A stretch of DNA of 37,961 nucleotides, from the IMG/VR virus record IMGVR_UViG_3300013094_004141, positions 1 through 37,961 of that record. The stretch is one strand, 5' to 3'. Every line of letters begins with the position of its first letter. The stretch's first letter is position 1. Position numbers and translations under genes: made by a program. Of this stretch, positions 23,702 through 32,239 are shown piece after piece. This DNA comes from a virus. The notes below the pieces were generated by a model. That model was not told the DNA's origin, searched no databases, and was given only the letters and a program-made list of their open reading frames with translations.

Positions 23702-23929
23702 ATGGGAAAAAACGTATATAAGTCTGCACAAGGCAAAATAGTAGATATGGATAAGTTAAGACTTATTCATGAAAATGAAATTGCAGTGGGCAATATGAAA
23801 GTAAATGCCAGAGGTGATCAAATAGGAACTAACGGTAAAGTTGTTAAAAGTCGCAATGAAGTAGTTAAAGATCATTACAACAGAACCGAAGGCTTAATTC
23901 CCAGTACTACTAACAGAAAGCAAAAATAA
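23702..23929 (+). CDS. Conserved phage protein
   Basis: A 75-residue protein whose stretches GKIVDMDKLRLIHENEIAVG and NMKVNARGDQIG are strongly conserved among T4-like phages of aquatic hosts. Function unknown. AAGGAA ribosome site; overlaps the co-chaperonin start by one base (TAATG). Confidence 0.75.
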   Translation: MGKNVYKSAQGKIVDMDKLRLIHENEIAVGNMKVNARGDQIGTNGKVVKSRNEVVKDHYNRTEGLIPSTTNRKQK

Positions 23930-24318
23930 TGGCACTTCCATATACCAATAAAATCAAAGAATTAATCCCATTAAAGGATTATATTTTAGTCACTGATATG
24001 AGTTTCGACCAACGCACACTTAGCAGTGGTATTATTATGTTAGGCGATGATAAAAAGACTGACGGCATTCGTCCCCGTTGGGCCAAAGTATATGCAGTTG
24101 GTCCTGAACAAACTGATGTTGTTGTAGGACAATATGTATTGGTAGAGCACGGTCGTTGGACACGTGGCAGCAGTATCGAAGTTGACGGTGAGCAGTTGAC
24201 TATTCGTAGAATTGACGGCAATGCCATTATGCTGGTCAGTGATGAAGCTCCGCCCGCAGACGATAACATCAGCACTGCCGTTGACGCTCAACAGTTAACT
24301 AGAACGCAATATGACTAA
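23929..24318 (+). CDS. GroES-like co-chaperonin (gp31-type)
   Basis: A 129-residue Cpn10-fold protein. IPLKDYILVTDM, the mobile-loop region RTLSSGIIMLGDD, and the second sheet WAKVYAVGPEQTDVVVGQYV followed by VEHGRW follow the GroES layout (beta barrel, mobile loop, dome). Phage co-chaperonins replace GroES on host GroEL to fold the major capsid protein. The C-terminal 25 residues are an acidic, Gln-rich extension. Confidence 0.87.
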   Translation: MALPYTNKIKELIPLKDYILVTDMSFDQRTLSSGIIMLGDDKKTDGIRPRWAKVYAVGPEQTDVVVGQYVLVEHGRWTRGSSIEVDGEQLTIRRIDGNAIMLVSDEAPPADDNISTAVDAQQLTRTQYD

Positions 24319-24478
24319 TCTTAAGGCTACAGTAACTCTCGAAGAAGATCCCGATACCGGTGATTTAATTATGCCCATACCTGATGATATTTGGAATGAA
24401 ACTGGGTGGCAAATTGGTGATACAGTAGAATGGATTGATAATCACGACGGTACTTGGTCTCTAAAGAAAAAGGAATAA
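24311..24478 (+). CDS. AbrB/MazE-like small protein
   Basis: A 55-residue protein. MPIPDDIWNETGWQIGDTVE and DNHDGTWSLKKK match the swapped-hairpin AbrB pattern (IP-x-x-L/I ... GW-x-x-GD-x-V ... DG). Might bind DNA or act as an antitoxin-like fold; no toxin gene is adjacent. Overlaps the co-chaperonin end by 8 bases. Confidence 0.65.
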   Translation: MTNLKATVTLEEDPDTGDLIMPIPDDIWNETGWQIGDTVEWIDNHDGTWSLKKKE

Positions 24479-24480
24479 GC

Positions 24481-24726
24481 GTGGGATTCAAAAAAGATTG
24501 GGATCTAAACTCTATTAAGCATCAAATTTGGCTGATGCGTGCAGAGATGAATAGTGGATACAATGATGGGTGGACTGCTTGGGGTATAAAACAAGAAATG
24601 TATCAACTCAAATGGTTACTTGACGAATCCCTAGAATCTTCCGGTGAGTTTCATGGAGAAGACGCTTGGCTCAAAGAGCAGGAACAAAATCGTTTGGTAA
24701 AAATATTAAAAAATGAGCGACTCTGA
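24481..24726 (+). CDS. Hypothetical helical protein
   Basis: An 81-residue protein, helical, Trp-rich (IWLMRAEMNSGYNDGWTAWG). GTG 24481 is chosen because AAGGA lies at the right distance and it starts just after the upstream stop. Unknown function. Confidence 0.62.
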   Translation: MGFKKDWDLNSIKHQIWLMRAEMNSGYNDGWTAWGIKQEMYQLKWLLDESLESSGEFHGEDAWLKEQEQNRLVKILKNERL

Positions 24727-24958
24727 AAAAACTTTTGGTGATAATTTCCAAGGAATTTTTAGAAGAACTGCTGACAAAATTACCTGCGGATGTTATAATT
24801 GCATGAGCAAAATAAAAGATGAATGGAATATACCCCTAACATCTTATACTTTTATTGTCTGTCCAGATTGTGGTAATAAACGATGCCCAAAAGCAACCGA
24901 TCATAATCTAGCCTGTACAAATAGCAATGAGTTAGGTCAACCAGGAAGTAGATATTAA
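24713..24958 (+). CDS. Conserved phage protein with two cysteine clusters
   Basis: An 81-residue protein likely to bind zinc: Cys25, Cys27, Cys30 in CGCYNC; Cys50 and Cys53 in CPDCGNKRCP; then His64 and Cys68. The ending HNLACTNSNELGQPGSRY is a hallmark of a widespread T4-like phage protein of unknown function. Overlaps the previous gene by 14 bases. Confidence 0.78.
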   Translation: MSDSEKTFGDNFQGIFRRTADKITCGCYNCMSKIKDEWNIPLTSYTFIVCPDCGNKRCPKATDHNLACTNSNELGQPGSRY

Positions 24959-24959
24959 T

Positions 24960-25127
24960 ATGGAAATTCAACCTAAAGATACAAGTCGAGGACATTTTTA
25001 TGTCAGCCTGGTAAAGAGTATATTACGTATTGCCGCAGGATCTGCTCTTATTATGGGTATGATTGACGTAGGTGGCGGATTGTTTATTGTTGCCGAACTA
25101 TTAGGCATTTTAGAGGAGATTGTATAA
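24960..25127 (+). CDS. Small membrane protein
   Basis: A 55-residue protein with one long or two short hydrophobic segments (LRIAAGSALIMGMIDVGG, GLFIVAELLGIL). Unrecognised. The stop overlaps the next ATG (TAATG). Confidence 0.6.
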   Translation: MEIQPKDTSRGHFYVSLVKSILRIAAGSALIMGMIDVGGGLFIVAELLGILEEIV

Positions 25128-25357
25128 TGCCAACAATTTATCAAGAAGTTGAAGTTGAAGTTGAATTAAATGATTTCGACACTGATGATTTGCTCGAAGA
25201 GCTACAACGGCGTGGCAAGTTGATCGGCAACGGGTGGGGCGATCCCACCGACAACGAAAGATTAATTAATGCTATTTTTCACAAGCGTAGAGACGGACAA
25301 GATTTTACAAAAGAACTAGACGATTTAATTTACAACACCATTGGGAGATTTGTGTGA
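25127..25357 (+). CDS. Conserved small acidic phage protein
   Basis: A 76-residue acidic protein (YQEVEVEVELNDFDTDDLLEEL) with the form of a small phage protein often placed near nucleotide-metabolism genes. Function unknown. Confidence 0.65.
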   Translation: MPTIYQEVEVEVELNDFDTDDLLEELQRRGKLIGNGWGDPTDNERLINAIFHKRRDGQDFTKELDDLIYNTIGRFV

Positions 25358-25824
25358 TATTTAATAAAGTAAAAGAACTAAGAGAAAAAGGATTAAAGAT
25401 CGGAATTACATTTAGTACTTTCGATTTGCTACACGCCGGACATATCGCTATGTTGTCCGAAGCTAAAAATCACTGTGATTATTTGATTGCTGGTCTACAA
25501 ACAGATCCTACCATCGACAGACCCGACAGTAAAAATAAACCAATTCAAAGCATTGTTGAACGACAAATTAGCCTTAGTGCTTGCCGTTATGTAGACGAAG
25601 TGGTTGTTTATCAAACTGAACAAGATCTAATAGACCTCTTGCTAATTCTCCCGCTTAATGTTAGAATACTAGGTGTAGAGTATGAAGGCAAACAATTTAC
25701 CGGAGACGAAGCCTGTTGGAAGCGTGGTATTGAATTGGTTTTTAATGGACGCGACCATAGTTTCAGTAGCAGTAGTTTGCGTAAACGTGTTGCAGATGCA
25801 GAAAACAGTAAAGGTAAAAAATGA
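25354..25824 (+). CDS. Cytidylyltransferase-like nucleotidyltransferase
   Basis: A 156-residue enzyme of the HxGH nucleotidyltransferase superfamily, closest in layout to glycerol-3-phosphate cytidylyltransferase (TagD). GITFSTFDLLHAGH holds the HAGH nucleotide-binding motif at 27-30, and the C-terminal SSSSLRKRV corresponds to the ISSTxxR motif. Substrate not determinable; related phage enzymes are annotated as adenylyl- or cytidylyltransferases. GTG start inside an overlap; stop overlaps the clamp loader start (ATGA). Confidence 0.86.
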   Translation: MIFNKVKELREKGLKIGITFSTFDLLHAGHIAMLSEAKNHCDYLIAGLQTDPTIDRPDSKNKPIQSIVERQISLSACRYVDEVVVYQTEQDLIDLLLILPLNVRILGVEYEGKQFTGDEACWKRGIELVFNGRDHSFSSSSLRKRVADAENSKGKK

Positions 25825-26744
25825 AAGAGTTATGGACAGAAACCTACAGACCCACTGACATAAATGGATATGTATTCACTGATGTCAGCGTTAAGGAACA
25901 AGTAGAAGCGTGGATTACCGAAGGCAGTATTCCGCACTTATTACTACACGGACCTGCAGGTACTGGAAAAACAACTTTGGCTAAAATATTAATCAATCAG
26001 CTGAACATAGATCCTTATGATATACTACAGGTCAATGCCAGTCGAGACAATGGTGTAGATTTTCTTAAAACTAAAATTGAAGGTTTTGTTAGTACATTAC
26101 CATTCGGACATCTTAAAATTGTACTGTTGGATGAAGCAGACTATTTGAGTCACAATGCACAAGGTCTGTTGCGTGGACTTATGGAAACGTATCAAAGCCA
26201 AGCAAGATTTATCTTAACTTGTAATTTGATACACAAAATTATTCCGCCACTGAGAAGTCGTTCTGCAGAAATACATATTAACAAAACTGATATAACTGAA
26301 TTTACTGCCAGAGCTGCTACCATATTGGTAACTGAAGGTGTTGAGTTTGATTTGGATACCTTGGACAGTTATGTCAAAGCAACTTATCCAGATCTTCGCA
26401 AGTGTTTGAATTTGCTACAACCAAACAGCTCTTCAGGCAAACTTATATCTCCCAAAGAGTCAGACTCTGGCACACAAGATTATAAACTTGCTATGGTAGA
26501 CCTGTTTAAGCAACGTAAAATCAAAGAAGCAAGAGCATTGTTATGCAGTCAAGCTCGTCCAGAAGAAATGGAAGACATCTTCCGTTGGATGTACGACAAT
26601 CTAGATCTTTGGAGTGCCACTGATCAAGGACAAGATGAAGCCATCGTTATTATTCGTCGAGGTTTAGCTAATCATACCTTGGTCGGAGATCACGAAATAA
26701 ATTTAAGCGCAACCATTACAGAATTGGCCCGAATTGAGCAATAA
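25821..26744 (+). CDS. Sliding-clamp loader large subunit (gp44-like)
   Basis: A 307-residue AAA+ ATPase that opens and loads the sliding clamp. Walker A GPAGTGKT at 44-51, Walker B LLDEAD at 102-107, sensor-1 FILTCN, and the arginine-finger region PPLRSRSAEI (RFC-type SRC-like box). The N-terminus WTETYRPT is typical of T4 gp44 and RFC small subunits. The C-terminal collar domain is present. Confidence 0.93.
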   Translation: MKELWTETYRPTDINGYVFTDVSVKEQVEAWITEGSIPHLLLHGPAGTGKTTLAKILINQLNIDPYDILQVNASRDNGVDFLKTKIEGFVSTLPFGHLKIVLLDEADYLSHNAQGLLRGLMETYQSQARFILTCNLIHKIIPPLRSRSAEIHINKTDITEFTARAATILVTEGVEFDLDTLDSYVKATYPDLRKCLNLLQPNSSSGKLISPKESDSGTQDYKLAMVDLFKQRKIKEARALLCSQARPEEMEDIFRWMYDNLDLWSATDQGQDEAIVIIRRGLANHTLVGDHEINLSATITELARIEQ

Positions 26745-27090
26745 AGACATACATTTGGTAGCTTTTTACCACCTTAAACCCAAGAACCCTAACAAGACTA
26801 AAGATGCAGGGTATATGACTAATCCCGACAATATTGCGATGGATGAGTCTATAAATATTACTAGAGGATTAAAAACTCGGGATCAACTGTCAGCGAGAGT
26901 AATACTGAATCTATCTAAAGAAACAGTAGTAAGAAATACTTTTAATGATGGCAGAGACTACGCCAGTTTGTTAGCACACTATCAAGAAGGCTACCCGCAG
27001 TATATTAATCCATTGCTAGCACAACTATATCCGGAGGAAGTCAATGGCAACGTCAATGTATCTAACCAAGAAGAAGAAAAGAGCAGTTGA
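26734..27090 (+). CDS. Conserved phage protein next to clamp loader
   Basis: A 118-residue protein. YHLKPKNP, DAGYMTNPDNIAMDESINIT and GLKTRDQLSARVILNLSKETV form a block conserved downstream of gp44 in T4-like phages; it sits where the small clamp-loader subunit gp62 would be but shows no clear gp62 similarity that I can see. TTG start at 26734 overlapping gp44 is the only start that keeps the conserved N-terminus. Confidence 0.66.
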   Translation: MSNKDIHLVAFYHLKPKNPNKTKDAGYMTNPDNIAMDESINITRGLKTRDQLSARVILNLSKETVVRNTFNDGRDYASLLAHYQEGYPQYINPLLAQLYPEEVNGNVNVSNQEEEKSS

Positions 27091-27283
27091 TCCCGATGCT
27101 CCTCCTCGCCCCACACTACTGGGACACGAGAAGGAAATGAAACATTGGCGAGAACAATTCGGAGAGTTGGCTGATAGAAATGTTCACCAAACCATCACTA
27201 TCAAAGCATTGGAACGTAAGGTCAATAGACTAGAAGCACAGTTAGATGCACTGAGCAGTTATATGAAAAGAAATCTTAGATGA
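27044..27283 (+). CDS. Small coiled-coil protein
   Basis: A 79-residue protein with a coiled coil at about 45-75 (TIKALERKVNRLEAQLDAL). The start is set by a strong GGAGGA site just before ATG 27044, despite a 47-base overlap with the previous gene. Function unknown. Confidence 0.68.
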   Translation: MATSMYLTKKKKRAVDPDAPPRPTLLGHEKEMKHWREQFGELADRNVHQTITIKALERKVNRLEAQLDALSSYMKRNLR

Positions 27284-27471
27284 TGGATAACGATTATATA
27301 AAACAACGTATGGAGGCCATGATGGCTCCTATTGATAGTTGTATACAACTCACCGACGACAGGCAAGATATGTTGATGTTGGCCTGTGCGATGATGCAAC
27401 GTACTAGGGAAATCTTCGATAATGAAATCGGAGAAGAAGGTCGAAAAATAATGTTCAAGGAATTAAGTTGA
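27280..27471 (+). CDS. Conserved small helical phage protein
   Basis: A 63-residue protein (MLMLACAMMQRTREIFDNEI) of a type common in T4-like phage genomes; unknown function. Overlaps both neighbours by four bases. Confidence 0.66.
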   Translation: MMDNDYIKQRMEAMMAPIDSCIQLTDDRQDMLMLACAMMQRTREIFDNEIGEEGRKIMFKELS

Positions 27472-28064
27472 AAGATTCAGTAATACTAGTAGATGCAGAC
27501 GGCGTACTTTTGAATTGGGAATATGCATTTGCAATTTGGATGGAACAACACGGATTCAATATAATTCCGGGCGGCGAGCTAAAATATGATATTGGAGACA
27601 GATACAATATTGACCACGAACAAAGTCGTACCTTAATCAAGATGTTTAATGAATCTGCAGCCATTGGATTTTTGCCACCATTGCGTGATTCAATGCACTA
27701 TGTAAAAAAACTGCACGAAGAACACGGCTATGTATTCCATTGCATTACTAGCCTAAGTACAGATCCTAATGCACAAAAACTTAGAGAAATGAATCTTCGA
27801 AAGTTGTTTGGTAAAACAGCGTTTGCTAAGATTATTTGTTTGAGTACTGGAGCCGATAAGGACTATGCACTAGCTCCTTATAAAAACTCAGAGTGTTGGT
27901 GGATTGAAGATAAACCTGAGAATGCCGAAACTGGTCATAAATTAGGATTGAATTCTATTCTCATTGAACACGGTCATAATATGTGGTATCAGCACGATGC
28001 TATTCCACTGGTTAAAAACTGGCGTGATGTTTACAATATCATTACAGGGAACAACCTAAATTGA
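27468..28064 (+). CDS. HAD-family 5'(3')-deoxyribonucleotidase-like hydrolase
   Basis: A 198-residue HAD-fold phosphatase. Motif I is DADGVLLNW with nucleophile Asp9 and acid/base Asp11; motif II is CITSLST near 103; the late motif is WWIEDKPENAE near 143. The short cap after motif I resembles 5'-nucleotidase C types. Probably dephosphorylates deoxynucleotides. TTG start inside an overlap (AGTTGA); the frame has no better start. Confidence 0.82.
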   Translation: MKDSVILVDADGVLLNWEYAFAIWMEQHGFNIIPGGELKYDIGDRYNIDHEQSRTLIKMFNESAAIGFLPPLRDSMHYVKKLHEEHGYVFHCITSLSTDPNAQKLREMNLRKLFGKTAFAKIICLSTGADKDYALAPYKNSECWWIEDKPENAETGHKLGLNSILIEHGHNMWYQHDAIPLVKNWRDVYNIITGNNLN

Positions 28065-28074
28065 TCCCTGTAAT
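28041..28074. terminator. Possible bidirectional terminator between convergent genes
   Basis: ATTACAGGGA (28041-28050) and TCCCTGTAAT (28065-28074) are exact inverted copies around a 14-base loop, located between convergent genes. The T-tract is weak on both strands. Confidence 0.5.
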
Positions 28075-28084
28075 TATTGCGCGA

Positions 28085-28828
28085 TTAAATCTCCTTGTAA
28101 ATTTTTAATACTTCGATAACTGCTGGATGTCTTTGAATATCCTTGCCAGTTAACTCGACTCCGTCAACAAAGCGGGCTGCTTTGTAACTGTCAACTAATG
28201 CTTTGAAGTCTAATAGGCCATTGTCTAGGTCTGATCGGTCCGCTTGGCGAGTATCGCCAGTGACTATCATTTTACTACCTTCGCCGATCCGGGTTAACAG
28301 CATTTTCATTTGGTTAGGTGTCGCGTTTTGCATTTCGTCTGCAATAATCCACGAATTCTTAAATGTCCGTCCCCGCATGAATGCCAGTGGAGATATCTCG
28401 ATAATTTGTTCGTCTAGCATTCGGGCAATTTCTTTTCTATCGTAATATTCAGCCAATACGTCAAATAAAGGCCTTGTCCACGGTTCCATCTTTTGATTCA
28501 AATCTCCAGGTAGAAATCCGTGCTGTTCATCATCTACACCTACTGCTGGTCTGGTTAGCACGATTTTGGTAATCGATCCTTCCTTTAGTGCTTTTATCCC
28601 AGCTAACATAGCCAACATAGTTTTACCTGTACCAGCTGGTCCTGTGGCAAAGACTATAATCTTTGTAGGATCAGTTAACAAATTAACGTATGTTTCTTGA
28701 TTTAGGGTTTTTGGTAGCAGATGAACTTGACGTTTTTTGCTGCTATAGTAAGTGTTCAAACTTACAATTTTGTTGTCTACAACCATTTGTGCTTGTAGTT
28801 CTCTACGATTGCTGCTTTTTCTTGACAA
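28085..28828 (-). CDS. phoH: PhoH-like ATPase
   Basis: A 247-residue P-loop ATPase of the PhoH family, widespread in marine and freshwater phages. Walker A GPAGTGKT at 63-70, LTRPAVGVDDEQHGFLPG and the Walker B/DEAD-like IIADEMQN are diagnostic. TTG 28828 is chosen as start because a strong AGGAGG lies five bases upstream; a longer frame from GTG 28891 lacks such a site. One of only two genes on this strand. The role is unclear; suggested RNA metabolism or phosphate-stress response. Confidence 0.92.
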   Translation of the reverse strand: MSRKSSNRRELQAQMVVDNKIVSLNTYYSSKKRQVHLLPKTLNQETYVNLLTDPTKIIVFATGPAGTGKTMLAMLAGIKALKEGSITKIVLTRPAVGVDDEQHGFLPGDLNQKMEPWTRPLFDVLAEYYDRKEIARMLDEQIIEISPLAFMRGRTFKNSWIIADEMQNATPNQMKMLLTRIGEGSKMIVTGDTRQADRSDLDNGLLDFKALVDSYKAARFVDGVELTGKDIQRHPAVIEVLKIYKEI

Positions 28829-29005
28829 TGTGTCCTCCTGATTGGATTGTGGACTTGGTGTTGTTAAAAGGACTGTAACAACACAATCCACGATAATATT
28901 TAAGACTATGAAAATAGAGCAATCAATAGCTATAATTCTTATTTTACAGACATAAGTATTAAGCTCCGAGCAAACTTCTAAGAAACTACATCTGCTGTCA
29001 AAAAT

Positions 29006-29013
29006 AATAAATA
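29006..29013 (+). promoter_or_regulatory. Late promoter box (AATAAATA)
   Basis: Six bases after the box comes the A of ATG 29019, so the predicted message is leaderless; no ribosome site is present. Confidence 0.5.
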
Positions 29014-29018
29014 ACTAT

Positions 29019-29573
29019 ATGGCCGCAAATATTAAAGATATCTTAGATAACGTAAAAACCATCTATATGAGTGACAGCAGTTTAGAAACTCTGCTGGACT
29101 ACGAACGTGTATTAGATGAGCTTGATCTCTATACTTTCAGTAACTGGAAAAAAGGCGAGCTGGTCAACGGCCCAGTATATGAAAAATACTTTGTAACCTG
29201 CACTTGGATGTATAACTTCAGAGAAATGCCTGATCCTGCAGGAGCAGAAAGACTATTAAATTATGGTTGCGAAATCAACTATAAAAAAGACACATTGGAA
29301 TATCCTATCAAAGTTAAAAGTCCCGAAGACTTCAAACCTGGAACAAAAGTTCCACGTATGGTTAGCAAGCCAATTTGGCTGGTAGAAATTACCATGCCTA
29401 AACGTTTGATGAGTGACATACAACAGGGATCAATTGAATTAGAAAGCGAAACCCTGGATAGCGAAGAAATTGAAACCGCATACGAGCAAGGTGACGATGA
29501 TGATGTTTTCCAAACCGCAAATAGCCCACAGGATCAAGCGCAACAAACAGCGCCCAATATACCAAATGTCTAA
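29019..29573 (+). CDS. Conserved phage protein, probably virion or assembly
   Basis: A 184-residue protein. FSNWKKGELVNGPVYEKYFV and the CTWMYNFREMPDP / GAERLLNYGCEI region are conserved across T4-like cyanophage-type genomes. The acidic, Gln-rich tail (QGDDDDVFQTANS) is unstructured. Function unknown; the late box suggests a late role. Confidence 0.7.
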   Translation: MAANIKDILDNVKTIYMSDSSLETLLDYERVLDELDLYTFSNWKKGELVNGPVYEKYFVTCTWMYNFREMPDPAGAERLLNYGCEINYKKDTLEYPIKVKSPEDFKPGTKVPRMVSKPIWLVEITMPKRLMSDIQQGSIELESETLDSEEIETAYEQGDDDDVFQTANSPQDQAQQTAPNIPNV

Positions 29574-30186
29574 ATTAGCTAAACTACTTGAGGGAGCAGA
29601 AAAGGGCGACTTGGCCAGAGTTGTTCATCCTAAACTTCACATTGACGAATTTAAGAGCAAAATGGGAAGTGACAGCAATATCATTGTTCTAAGTTTTAAG
29701 TTAACCAGCAAAGAACCCGCTAACGATTTGATGAATTTTATCGAACGTGGCTATCCTTGGGTGTTGGATTCTGATGTTAGCTCAGGTGAATTAGACGACG
29801 GCGAGTATTTGGTATTTGTAGAATTAGAACGCGATCCTGAAGCTGCTGAACAAATAGTCAAGTTAATGAAGGATCTGCTTAATCTCACCAATCAAAAACT
29901 CAGCGACTGGCGTGTACAGTATCAAAAAAGCCGCGAAGAATACGAAATCAGTGAAGAAAGTATTCGTGCACACGTACCACTAACTCCTGAGTCGTATGAT
30001 GCAAAATACAAGTCAGAAAAGGACGAAATCGAGGACGAAGTTCCTGAAATTAGTCCCGAAGATGAAGATGCCAAGTTCAACAAAGAACTAGAAGCAATGA
30101 AAGAATCCGCAAGGATTATTACACGTAAACAAGCACCAGTTAATGACTGGACCAACAGTATCAGAGTAGCTGCCGGTTTGAAATAA
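29566..30186 (+). CDS. Conserved phage protein, acidic C-terminus
   Basis: A 206-residue protein beginning MSKLAKLLEGAEKGDLARVV; the middle part includes NDLMNFIERGYPWVLDSDVS. The C-terminus ending WTNSIRVAAGLK is a recognisable phage block. ATG 29566 overlaps the previous stop by 8 bases. It forms a conserved pair with the upstream gene; function unknown. Confidence 0.7.
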   Translation: MSKLAKLLEGAEKGDLARVVHPKLHIDEFKSKMGSDSNIIVLSFKLTSKEPANDLMNFIERGYPWVLDSDVSSGELDDGEYLVFVELERDPEAAEQIVKLMKDLLNLTNQKLSDWRVQYQKSREEYEISEESIRAHVPLTPESYDAKYKSEKDEIEDEVPEISPEDEDAKFNKELEAMKESARIITRKQAPVNDWTNSIRVAAGLK

Positions 30187-30194
30187 GTTGGTTT

Positions 30195-30202
30195 GCTAAA
30201 TA
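30195..30202 (+). promoter_or_regulatory. Possible late promoter box (GCTAAATA) for the lysis operon
   Basis: Just after the previous stop and about 30 bases before the endolysin ATG, followed by AAGGAG. Confidence 0.45.
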
Positions 30203-30232
30203 CATTAGCAACTGAACGTTCAAGGAGCAATG

Positions 30233-30868
30233 ATGGCTGACAGTTTTACTTTCAATTTCACGCAAGACCAATTAAATCAAATAGTACCTGGCAATCCTTA
30301 TATTGACCACTGGTACGAAGCATTTTGTAAAATACTTCCTGATTACGATATCAATACTCCTGCACGTGTAGCAGCATTCTTGGCGCAGTGCGCACACGAA
30401 AGCAATGGCTTCAAGGCTATTAAGGAAAACTTAAACTATCGTCCAGAAAGTTTAATGGCCTTGTTTGGCAAACATTTTCCTGGTGGTTTAGCAGAAGCAC
30501 AACAGTATGCGCACAATCAAGAAATGATTGCCAATAGAATTTATGCAAATCGTATGGGCAACGGAGACGAAGCATCAGGTGATGGATTTCGTTATTGCGG
30601 TCGTGGGCTAATTCAATTGACTGGTAAAAGTAATTACAAGCGTTTTGCAGAAAGCATTGATACACCATTGGAAGAAGTTACAGAATTCATGGGCACATTT
30701 GAAGGATGTATTCAAAGTGCTTGTTGGTTTTGGGAAACCAACAATTTGAATCGCTGGGCAGACCAAGGCGACATACTTACATTAACTAAAAAAATCAACG
30801 GCGGTACACTAGGGTTGGCAGAACGCCAAGCACACTATCAAAAAGCAGTTCAAGTACTAGGCGGTTAA
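30233..30868 (+). CDS. Endolysin, glycoside hydrolase family 19
   Basis: A 211-residue chitinase-fold lysozyme that cleaves peptidoglycan. The catalytic Glu56 is in AQCAHESNGF; the signature FRYCGRGLIQLTGKSNY (about 120-136) and the WFWETNNLN region follow the GH19 pattern. No signal peptide, so release depends on the holin. The second ATG (30233) has the better distance to AAGGAG than the first (30230). Confidence 0.93.
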   Translation: MADSFTFNFTQDQLNQIVPGNPYIDHWYEAFCKILPDYDINTPARVAAFLAQCAHESNGFKAIKENLNYRPESLMALFGKHFPGGLAEAQQYAHNQEMIANRIYANRMGNGDEASGDGFRYCGRGLIQLTGKSNYKRFAESIDTPLEEVTEFMGTFEGCIQSACWFWETNNLNRWADQGDILTLTKKINGGTLGLAERQAHYQKAVQVLGG

Positions 30869-30869
30869 T

Positions 30870-31319
30870 ATGTGGATACTGAGTTTTTTGCCTGATAGTT
30901 TGCTGCAACTTGCAGTATATAGCACTATCATTGCAGGCGGCGTTTTGTATGCGGCCGGCTTACTAATGAATTTTTTACCTTGGTTAGTACCTTATAAAGA
31001 ACCAGTACGTATTTTGAGTACTGTATTTTTGGTAGCCGGTGTATATTTTTATGGAAGTTACGACAATGAAATGAGTTGGCGTAAACGAGTAGAAGAAATT
31101 CAAGCAAAAGTAGCAGTGGCCGAAGAACAAAGCAAAACTGCAAATGTAAAAATTGATAATAAAATTCAAACTCGCACACAGGTTGTGCACGATGTCAAAG
31201 TTGTAGTCAAAGAACGTATTCGCGAAATAGCTGCAAAAGCTGATGCCGAGTGCAAAGTTGATCCAGAAATAGTTAAATCTTTGAATAAGGCTGCAGTAGG
31301 CACAAAGGATAGTCAATGA
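30870..31319 (+). CDS. Inner-membrane spanin-like protein (i-spanin candidate)
   Basis: A 149-residue protein with hydrophobic segments near 9-36 and 46-63, then a periplasmic coiled coil (RKRVEEIQAKVAVAEEQSKT ... VVVKERIREIAAKADAEC). Position between endolysin and a lipoprotein fits Rz of a spanin pair. Two membrane segments instead of one are atypical. The stop overlaps the next start (ATGA). Confidence 0.7.
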   Translation: MWILSFLPDSLLQLAVYSTIIAGGVLYAAGLLMNFLPWLVPYKEPVRILSTVFLVAGVYFYGSYDNEMSWRKRVEEIQAKVAVAEEQSKTANVKIDNKIQTRTQVVHDVKVVVKERIREIAAKADAECKVDPEIVKSLNKAAVGTKDSQ

Positions 31320-31582
31320 AAAAATCAATCGTAGCATTAGTGGTGTTATTAACAGGATGTGCAACTACTGTACCTGTTACTATGAAATTCCCCCAACGTC
31401 CTGAAACTTTATCTCAGTCTTGCCCAGACTTAAAAACCATACCCGAAGACACTGATAAAATCAGTGTGGTATCTGATGTAGTAGTTGATAACTATGCACA
31501 ATATCGTGAATGTAAAATCAAAGTGGACGGTTGGTTAGAATGGTATGAAAATCAACGTAAGATTTTTGAAAGCATCAAATGA
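31316..31582 (+). CDS. Outer-membrane spanin-like lipoprotein (o-spanin candidate)
   Basis: An 88-residue lipoprotein: signal peptide MKKSIVALVVLLTGC with lipobox LTGC and acylated Cys15. The mature part ends EWYENQRKIFESIK and has CPDLKTIPEDTDKIS and NYAQYRECKIKVDGW, similar to Rz1-type partners of myoviruses. It would bridge to the i-spanin and fuse the membranes at lysis. Confidence 0.75.
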   Translation: MKKSIVALVVLLTGCATTVPVTMKFPQRPETLSQSCPDLKTIPEDTDKISVVSDVVVDNYAQYRECKIKVDGWLEWYENQRKIFESIK

Positions 31583-31980
31583 AAAAATTACTAGTACTGT
31601 TGTCAATATTTGCATTAAACGGATGTGCTGTTTATGATGCTTACTTTATGGCCAAATTTGATAACAACGAATACAAGTTAATAAACGACATCCGAACAAA
31701 AGCAAATCTAGGTGCAGCAAAATGCGGTACCGATGATGCAATTGTAGCAGTGGATGATTTATACAGAACTACAGTAGAATTTAGAAACTACGCAGAATAT
31801 ATTCCTCATAACGAAGAAGTTATAAGGTTAAGCAAAGAGTTCAGCGAAATGGCAAAAACATTCAGTGAACACTACCACACTACCCCCAAGGTTAGTACAA
31901 CATACTGTACTATTAAATTTGGTAGTTTAGAGAAAAATGCGGTTATAGTACAAAACGTAGTTGGAAGGAAACCAAAATGA
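31579..31980 (+). CDS. Lipoprotein of the lysis region
   Basis: A 133-residue protein with signal peptide and lipobox (MKKLLVLLSIFALNGC, Cys16). The mature domain is helical with two further cysteines. Not recognised; it is an extra lipoprotein after the spanin pair and may be a second o-spanin or an exclusion factor. Overlaps both neighbours by four bases. Confidence 0.68.
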   Translation: MKKLLVLLSIFALNGCAVYDAYFMAKFDNNEYKLINDIRTKANLGAAKCGTDDAIVAVDDLYRTTVEFRNYAEYIPHNEEVIRLSKEFSEMAKTFSEHYHTTPKVSTTYCTIKFGSLEKNAVIVQNVVGRKPK

Positions 31981-32225
31981 GTTTAGAAACAGATTTGCAC
32001 GCAATGAAAGACAGTGGAGATCCATTTTTAATGGATTTAGGTACCCAAGCAGAAAACATTAAAACAATGTTTGACAACGGAGAACTAACCAACAGTGAGT
32101 ATTTAGATCTGTTAAACGATCTTATTAAGAGTAAAAATATAAATGATGCGGTACAAGACCTTGCTGCCAAAGAAAGAGTCAACAGTATACTTAACGCATT
32201 AGTAACCTTAGCCAGCGTATCATAA
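31977..32225 (+). CDS. Hypothetical helical protein
   Basis: An 82-residue, acidic, helical protein (DLGTQAENIKTMFDNGELTN) often seen near lysis genes of T4-like phages in this form. Function unknown. Confidence 0.65.
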   Translation: MSLETDLHAMKDSGDPFLMDLGTQAENIKTMFDNGELTNSEYLDLLNDLIKSKNINDAVQDLAAKERVNSILNALVTLASVS

Positions 32226-32239
32226 TAAAGGAGCACAAA

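Noticed and set aside
26734-27090. Calling this gene gp62 (small clamp-loader subunit) from position alone
   Set aside because: Position after gp44 fits, but the sequence block is a separate conserved family and shows no gp62 features that I can point to.
28829-28891. GTG 28891 as the phoH start
   Set aside because: No ribosome site precedes it, whereas AGGAGG lies five bases before TTG 28828; the extra 21 residues are not PhoH-like.
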